Of a DNA stretch of 8,458 nt, positions 4,330-8,458 are shown in pieces. The notes beneath the pieces are model-generated. The model did not search any database and had not been told where the DNA came from. It saw only the letters and a list, made by a program, of their open reading frames with translations. The stretch comes from Chitinophagaceae bacterium. Lineage in GTDB: Bacteria > Bacteroidota > Bacteroidia > Chitinophagales > Chitinophagaceae. Within the stretch, counting starts at the first letter, position 1. Every line of letters starts with the position of its first letter. The DNA is taken from the NCBI GenBank assembly GCA_025963615.1, contig JAOQAL010000363.1, positions 1 through 8,458 on the forward strand, read 5' to 3'. Position numbers and translations under genes: made by a program.

Positions 4330-7173
4330 TTAATCAACTACAATAAGTTTTTGCGGATAGGTCCGGTGATTACCGTTCAATCGCAGGAAATAAATGCCTG
4401 TTTGCAGTCTGCCGGTTTGAATCGTGCTGCGGCTGTTGAATTTTTCTATTTGCACGATCCTTCCATGGACATCGGCTAATACCGCTTCTACCGTGCCATT
4501 ACCCGTTGTTTGAACATAAATAGTTTGGCCTTTGTGAACAATCGTTGGCCTTATTATAAGGGTAGGGTCTTCCTTATTGGCTTGGTTGCTTACCGCGTTC
4601 AGCATAAGGCGTTGATTGCCCGTTACACTAACATTAAACACGTCTGTTAAGCAGGGGCCGGTACTGGCATCACTGACAGTGTATGTAGTGTTAACCGAAG
4701 GGTTTACTGAAATGGTTCTTGTCGATTCACCGGTTGACCAATGGTATGTGCCCGGCCATGATGCAGTTAACAGTACCGGCGAAGAGGGTAATGTATTGAC
4801 GGTGCTTGTTTTGTTTGCATTTTTAACAATGGTAAAATTATCCCATACCGGGCCTGTACGACGAATGAACCTGGCGTCGAGCCGGTTATCTTCTATCTCA
4901 AGGTATAATGTGCCGCCGTCATTTACCGCAAATGGCAATGCATTATGCGGATAACCGGACTGCACGCCACCGCTTGCACCGGATGAACCGGCTACTACAT
5001 ATACAGTACCATGATTAGTGCCGTTAACTGTGAGGTAAGGGCAGGAGTTTGTGGTACGATCATATTTAGCACTGCTGGTGCTTAGTGTATGTATAGCCGG
5101 ATTGAATGATGCTTCAGTTCCAAAATAACCCTTTAACAGGTAAGAACGTTCATAATTATGGCTGTGCCCGCATATAATAAGATCAACACCCAACCGTTCC
5201 AATATGCGAATAAAATTCTGGCGCATTTTTGTTGATTCTGCATCGGTGTCTGAGTTGTGGCTTCCCATGGTAAAAGGTGGATGATGCCAGTACGCAATGA
5301 CCCAGGGCCTTGTGTTGGCGGCAAGATCTTGTTTTACCCACAGGGCCTGGGCCCCCGTTGTATCATATAACCGGGTTGTGCCACTGTTTTCAAGTCCATA
5401 GGAATCGAGGGAAAGAAAATGAATATTTCCCCAATCCCATGCGTAATAAACTTCGGTTCCTGATGCCAGTCCCCCACTTTGAGCCGCTGATGGGTTAGAA
5501 AAAATAGAATTGTAAGGAATAGTATGATCTGATTGTCTTGCGGAACTATTTGCATAGTCATGATTACCTGGCGAAGGAAAGAGCTGGTGGTTTTTCAGAA
5601 TATTGGGGCTATAAATATTAAAATACTGTGTCTGGTATTCTGTATCAGTTCCGGCATTATAGGCATTATCTCCTAAAAGTAATAACGCTTCAGCCTGATT
5701 GGCACCTGCATAGTTCAAATATGAATTTAGTGTGCCTGATTGGTAAGAGTTATCATTTTTTCCGCAATCACCAAAAGCGACAATCCGTATTTTGCGTTTT
5801 GTTCCGGCGGGAGGGGCGGTCGTAAAATAATTATCTGCTCCTGCCTGCAAAGCCTGGGTGCTGCTGCCAAAACGGTAATAATATTTTGTATCTGCGGTAA
5901 GTCCCGTAATCCGTATTTCGTGTTCAGTGGTTGCAGCCGCATCATTTACGATAAGAGGATACGTGCCGTATACGGTGCCGGCTTCAAGTCTTGAGTTGGT
6001 AGCGGTATTGGTGCGCCACCGCAATGTTACGGCCGATTGGTTACCCATCTGAAGATAGGGACCGCGGGTTAATAAGGCTGTAGAGGAAGCCGCGGCATTG
6101 CCTTTTAATTCCAGGTCAAAACTCAGATCGGAACTGGTGATGACGTTCTGGTGCATTTCTACCGCGATGGTATTATTCCCGCTAACAAAGGACGAAGGTG
6201 AAATGGACGTGGTCCTTGCCGTGGCGCCGTCATCGGTGGCTGCAGCGGAAGCGAGTGTGGTATAGGAAATAGTGCCTGCCGGCATATTGGTACGGAGCCG
6301 TTCGATGCCATTGATATAAACCACAGCGCCGTCATCTCTTTTTATATTCAGGGTGAAACTGCTAAATGATGATGGATTGGTTATTGCAATCGTCTTCCTG
6401 AAATACGTCGTGATGTATTTATTATTCGCATTGGATCCGTAACTCACCACGGTGGCTTCATCACCATCCCCATAACCCAACTGCGCGGCACCGTTAGGCC
6501 ATGACGCATCACTAAATGAAGTTGCTCTCCAGGCGGTACCCTGGTTGGTGCCGTTGGCAAGATATTTCCAGCTTGAACCGTATGTAATTAAAGCAGCCGA
6601 AACGGGTGTTATTGTTCCGGTTAACTGAAAATCGAAACTAAGATCAGAGCTGGTGACTGCATTTTGATGAATTTCTACGGCAATGGTATTGTTTCCTTCT
6701 GTAAAAGTTGATGCTCCTAATGTTGCTGTTTGCGCTGTGGCTCCGTCGTCGCTGGCTGCCGCAGCTGCCAGTGTAGCGGATGAAATGGTTCCCGATGGCA
6801 TATTGTTGCGATATACTTCCGTGCCATTTACATAGATAACAATACCATCGTCACGTTTAACGTTTAAACTATAACTAGCATATTGGGCCACATTCACCAT
6901 GCTTACCGCTTTCCTGAAATACGTAGTAATGTATTTGCTGCCGGCATTCGTTCCATAGCTTACAATAGTTGCTTCATCACCATCTCCATAACCTAACTGG
7001 CCATTACCGCTGGCCCATGATGCATCGTTGAAGGAACTTGCCCTCCACGCTGTTCCCTGGTTACTGCCATTATCAAGATATTTCCATGCAGCGCCGTAGG
7101 CAACGAGATTTGTTTGTGCGGATAATTCAATTACAACGAGGATAAAGGCAAGCAATGCCATCGTTTTTTTCAT
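4330..7173 (-). CDS. Secreted purple acid phosphatase with T9SS sorting domain
   Basis: The 947-residue protein has a signal peptide (1-19, ELSA|QTN) and two homologous beta-sandwich domains (about 22-186 and 194-358; RDDG.V.Y.NG and TSSDLSFD in both). A fibronectin-like purple acid phosphatase N-domain follows (about 366-452), then the metallophosphoesterase domain (461-735), an Ig-like segment (about 795-850, WSTGESTRTISV) and a type A T9SS C-terminal domain (about 865-947, DVHGRIV, GIYFLRL, QKLIVVD). Dinuclear metal ligands are all visible: GDCG (D469), GDNAY (D502 and the iron-binding Y505), GNHD (N537), WHH (H630) and GHSH (H670, H672). It should hydrolyse phosphate monoesters outside the cell, exported by Sec and T9SS; the exact substrate is unknown. 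The twin domains resemble lectin or carbohydrate-binding folds (inference). A weak TACCTTTT box (7211-7204) lies upstream. The stop codon abuts the AGCT repeat block. Confidence 0.93.
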   Translation of the reverse strand: MKKTMALLAFILVVIELSAQTNLVAYGAAWKYLDNGSNQGTAWRASSFNDASWASGNGQLGYGDGDEATIVSYGTNAGSKYITTYFRKAVSMVNVAQYASYSLNVKRDDGIVIYVNGTEVYRNNMPSGTISSATLAAAAASDDGATAQTATLGASTFTEGNNTIAVEIHQNAVTSSDLSFDFQLTGTITPVSAALITYGSSWKYLANGTNQGTAWRATSFSDASWPNGAAQLGYGDGDEATVVSYGSNANNKYITTYFRKTIAITNPSSFSSFTLNIKRDDGAVVYINGIERLRTNMPAGTISYTTLASAAATDDGATARTTSISPSSFVSGNNTIAVEMHQNVITSSDLSFDLELKGNAAASSTALLTRGPYLQMGNQSAVTLRWRTNTATNSRLEAGTVYGTYPLIVNDAAATTEHEIRITGLTADTKYYYRFGSSTQALQAGADNYFTTAPPAGTKRKIRIVAFGDCGKNDNSYQSGTLNSYLNYAGANQAEALLLLGDNAYNAGTDTEYQTQYFNIYSPNILKNHQLFPSPGNHDYANSSARQSDHTIPYNSIFSNPSAAQSGGLASGTEVYYAWDWGNIHFLSLDSYGLENSGTTRLYDTTGAQALWVKQDLAANTRPWVIAYWHHPPFTMGSHNSDTDAESTKMRQNFIRILERLGVDLIICGHSHNYERSYLLKGYFGTEASFNPAIHTLSTSSAKYDRTTNSCPYLTVNGTNHGTVYVVAGSSGASGGVQSGYPHNALPFAVNDGGTLYLEIEDNRLDARFIRRTGPVWDNFTIVKNANKTSTVNTLPSSPVLLTASWPGTYHWSTGESTRTISVNPSVNTTYTVSDASTGPCLTDVFNVSVTGNQRLMLNAVSNQANKEDPTLIIRPTIVHKGQTIYVQTTGNGTVEAVLADVHGRIVQIEKFNSRSTIQTGRLQTGIYFLRLNGNHRTYPQKLIVVD
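6100..7110 (-). repeat. Internal duplication of an N-terminal domain in the phosphatase gene
   Basis: Codons 22-186 (6616-7110) and 194-358 (6100-6594) encode two copies of the same domain, each 165 residues long and offset by 172. By eye about two thirds of residues are identical and no gaps are needed. Shared runs include QLGYGDGDEAT, KYITTYFRK and GNNTIAVE. Both copies keep the RDDG and YxNG motifs. This is a within-gene duplication and not a mobile element. Confidence 0.9.
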
Positions 7174-7292
7174 GGCAGACAGTTGAGGGTGTAATGATCT
7201 GTTAAAAGGTACTATAATAAAATAGATTCCAGTTTTTTTGGGAGGAGTTTTTTTGACATGTCGTAGAAATACTAGTGGAGGATATTAAGTGG
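7174..7292. other. Gap between lipase-like and phosphatase genes with a 10 bp direct repeat
   Basis: This 119-base gap contains agtttttttg twice, at 7231-7240 and 7246-7255, 15 bases apart start to start. A weak -7-like box TACCTTTT (minus strand, 7211-7204) lies about 30 bases before the phosphatase ATG. No convincing terminator hairpin for the upstream gene is visible. Whether the two hydrolase genes are transcribed together cannot be decided from the sequence. Confidence 0.4.
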
Positions 7293-8258
7293 CTATTCGT
7301 GTTCTCGTTCGGTAGAAGGACTATTGCGCCACGCAGTATTCAAGTCTTCAAATTCTTTTTGATCGTCGGTACCGAAATCTTTATTGGCAAGCCTGGTAAG
7401 ATCGGGTTGGCCGGCATTTATCCAGGCTGTATACCAGAAAGAAGCGACCGCAAAAATGGATTGCCGCATTCTTCTTTCTATCATTCCCTTCAGTTTTTCA
7501 TTATATTTTTTTGAATAAGCAGATGAATACTGCCGGATAATTATACCGTTACGGTCTTCAAAAGAAAATTTCTGATCAGTGGGAAAAGCCCTGCTCAATT
7601 CTTTTTCATAATGCAACACCGTGTCGGCGGCAGCGCCACTTTCCAATACCCGATGCCAGATAAAATCAGCCGGATCTTTCAGGTACTCCGCTTTACCGAT
7701 AAAAAAATCCCATTCTGTATCCGCCAGCAATTCAGGAATGCGGCTTTCCCAGAACCCGTGTATTCCTTTTTGATCCGAAAGTTGTCCATTGTGGTTACTG
7801 GATGCGTGAAGCGGGACGTGCAGGTCGGCAATATAATGTCCTGTTTCGGCGGATAACTTTAAAATTTTCGCCTGGTCTTTTTCTTTAAATGCCTTCGTTA
7901 ATCTCTGCAACATGATGGGCACCCACCAGGGGCCGATGCCGTAAGTCTTTAAACTGTCTTCGGAAAATTTAGCTATTGCATCTTTCCATTTATGAGGTAA
8001 TTGCCGGTATGGATATTTCCCATAGTGATCGATATCTATAAAATGCCGTGGCCCTTCCTGCAATAAGATGTATCTTCTTTTATCAGGATCTACTGCATGA
8101 TCGGTTATAAAATCAGCAAAGGGTTTATATAAAACCATCATTTCCGGTGGCAAAAGAAAAATCGCGTAGTTATTTATTTTACGGTGGGCATAAAATCCCC
8201 AGCAAAAGCAATCTTGCGTAAGCCACAAGAGGGCTAAGAAGAAAAAGAATTTTTTCAT
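7293..8258 (-). CDS. Secreted zinc-dependent phospholipase C / S1-P1 nuclease superfamily hydrolase
   Basis: The 321-residue protein begins with a signal peptide (MKKFFFFLALLWL). In this superfamily the mature N-terminal tryptophan binds zinc, which predicts cleavage at CFC|W, leaving W20 first. All nine expected zinc ligands can be placed: W20, H25, D57, H72 (RHFIDID), H141 and D145 (GHYIADLHVPLH), H151, H167 and E171 (HGFWES). The H-x3-E pair matches Bacillus phospholipase C, while S1/P1 nucleases have H-x3-D there; W-x4-H at the start is instead S1-like. The substrate is therefore uncertain: phospholipid head groups or nucleic acid. The C-terminal 35 residues are charged and unrecognised. 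It lies 119 bases upstream of the acid phosphatase gene on the same strand, so an extracellular phosphate-release pair is plausible (inference). The ATG at 8258 is chosen because it begins the signal peptide. Confidence 0.85.
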   Translation of the reverse strand: MKKFFFFLALLWLTQDCFCWGFYAHRKINNYAIFLLPPEMMVLYKPFADFITDHAVDPDKRRYILLQEGPRHFIDIDHYGKYPYRQLPHKWKDAIAKFSEDSLKTYGIGPWWVPIMLQRLTKAFKEKDQAKILKLSAETGHYIADLHVPLHASSNHNGQLSDQKGIHGFWESRIPELLADTEWDFFIGKAEYLKDPADFIWHRVLESGAAADTVLHYEKELSRAFPTDQKFSFEDRNGIIIRQYSSAYSKKYNEKLKGMIERRMRQSIFAVASFWYTAWINAGQPDLTRLANKDFGTDDQKEFEDLNTAWRNSPSTEREHE

Positions 8259-8399
8259 CAGAATTTCCGGATAAATAGTTCTTTTAAAATTACTAAACCT
8301 GCCGGTTCTGCATTTTTTAAACCCGTAAACTTCTAAACATTATTTCTTTTCCTCATTGTCCGGTAAATCAGCTGAAGGCCACTACCTGTTTATATCGCC

Positions 8400-8458
8400 T
8401 CACCCCAGCGAGCTGCGCTCCTTCCCTTCGCTTTGCTCGGGAACTCCTCTCGGAGAGG
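8400..8458. repeat. Edge-truncated GC-rich intergenic repeat
   Basis: From about 8400 the composition changes sharply to a C-rich, patterned sequence (caccccagcgagctgcgctc) containing short inverted pairs: ttccc/gggaa (8422-8426 and 8439-8443) and cctct/agagg at the very end (8446-8458, cctctcggagagg). On the minus strand it reads as AGCGAAG- and GGGGTGAGG-like words. Sequences of this type are common dispersed gap repeats in Bacteroidota (from memory). The window cuts it, so its extent is unknown. The rest of the gap from 8259 to 8399 is AT-rich and shows nothing beyond a weak aacctgccggtt palindrome at 8296-8307. Confidence 0.45.

Noticed and set aside
4078..4479. A plus-strand open frame with an 11-residue LEACSSKLEAF repeat that could look like an amphipathic helix
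   Set aside because: The 11-residue period is the 33-base DNA repeat read in one frame, and the rest is antisense to the phosphatase gene; chance is the simpler explanation.
7293..8258. Firm call as S1/P1 nuclease
   Set aside because: The final zinc ligand is Glu (E171) as in phospholipase C and not Asp, so only the superfamily is supported.

Overview
The window reads as chromosomal DNA of a member of the Bacteroidota, most likely the Chitinophagaceae or a close relative. Four things point there. One protein ends in a type IX secretion (T9SS) sorting domain. Upstream regions carry TTACTTTG, close to the TAnnTTTG -7 element of this phylum. There are no clear Shine-Dalgarno sequences. The gaps hold short AT/GC-patterned repeat families typical of these genomes. 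The family placement is inference; no rRNA or other marker gene is present.

All five protein genes lie on the minus strand. Read in the direction of transcription, from the right edge, they are: (1) a secreted zinc-dependent phospholipase C / S1-P1-like hydrolase (8258-7293); (2) a 947-residue secreted purple acid phosphatase with two duplicated N-terminal beta-sandwich domains and a T9SS C-terminal domain (7173-4330); (3) serC, phosphoserine aminotransferase (3970-2882); (4) a DUF1015 protein only 29 bases behind serC, so probably in the same operon (2852-1632); (5) an exported TPR-repeat protein (1518-499). Genes 1 and 2 are both predicted exported phosphoester hydrolases and could act in sequence on extracellular organic phosphate. 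Genes 3 and 4 look like a serine-metabolism unit. The DUF1015 protein carries a DGHHR motif resembling the active site of ParB/Srx-fold free-serine kinases, which is inference.

The gaps hold as much of interest as the genes. From left to right: a tandem array of 89-99 bp units built from CAAAG-containing words (1-294) plus a decayed fourth copy (370-447); a 66 bp hairpin element with TA-ended arms between copies 3 and 4 (296-361); a perfect 15 bp inverted repeat whose right arm contains the stop codon of the DUF1015 gene (1583-1640); a roughly 315 bp block of AGCT-every-7-bases repeats that fills the whole gap between the phosphatase stop codon and the serC promoter (4013-4328); and the start of another GC-rich dispersed-type repeat cut by the right edge (about 8400-8458).

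I see no complete mobile element, CRISPR array, tRNA or rRNA, and no clearly new multi-gene system. The best candidates for a second look are the heptameric AGCT repeat block abutting serC and the DUF1015-serC pairing.
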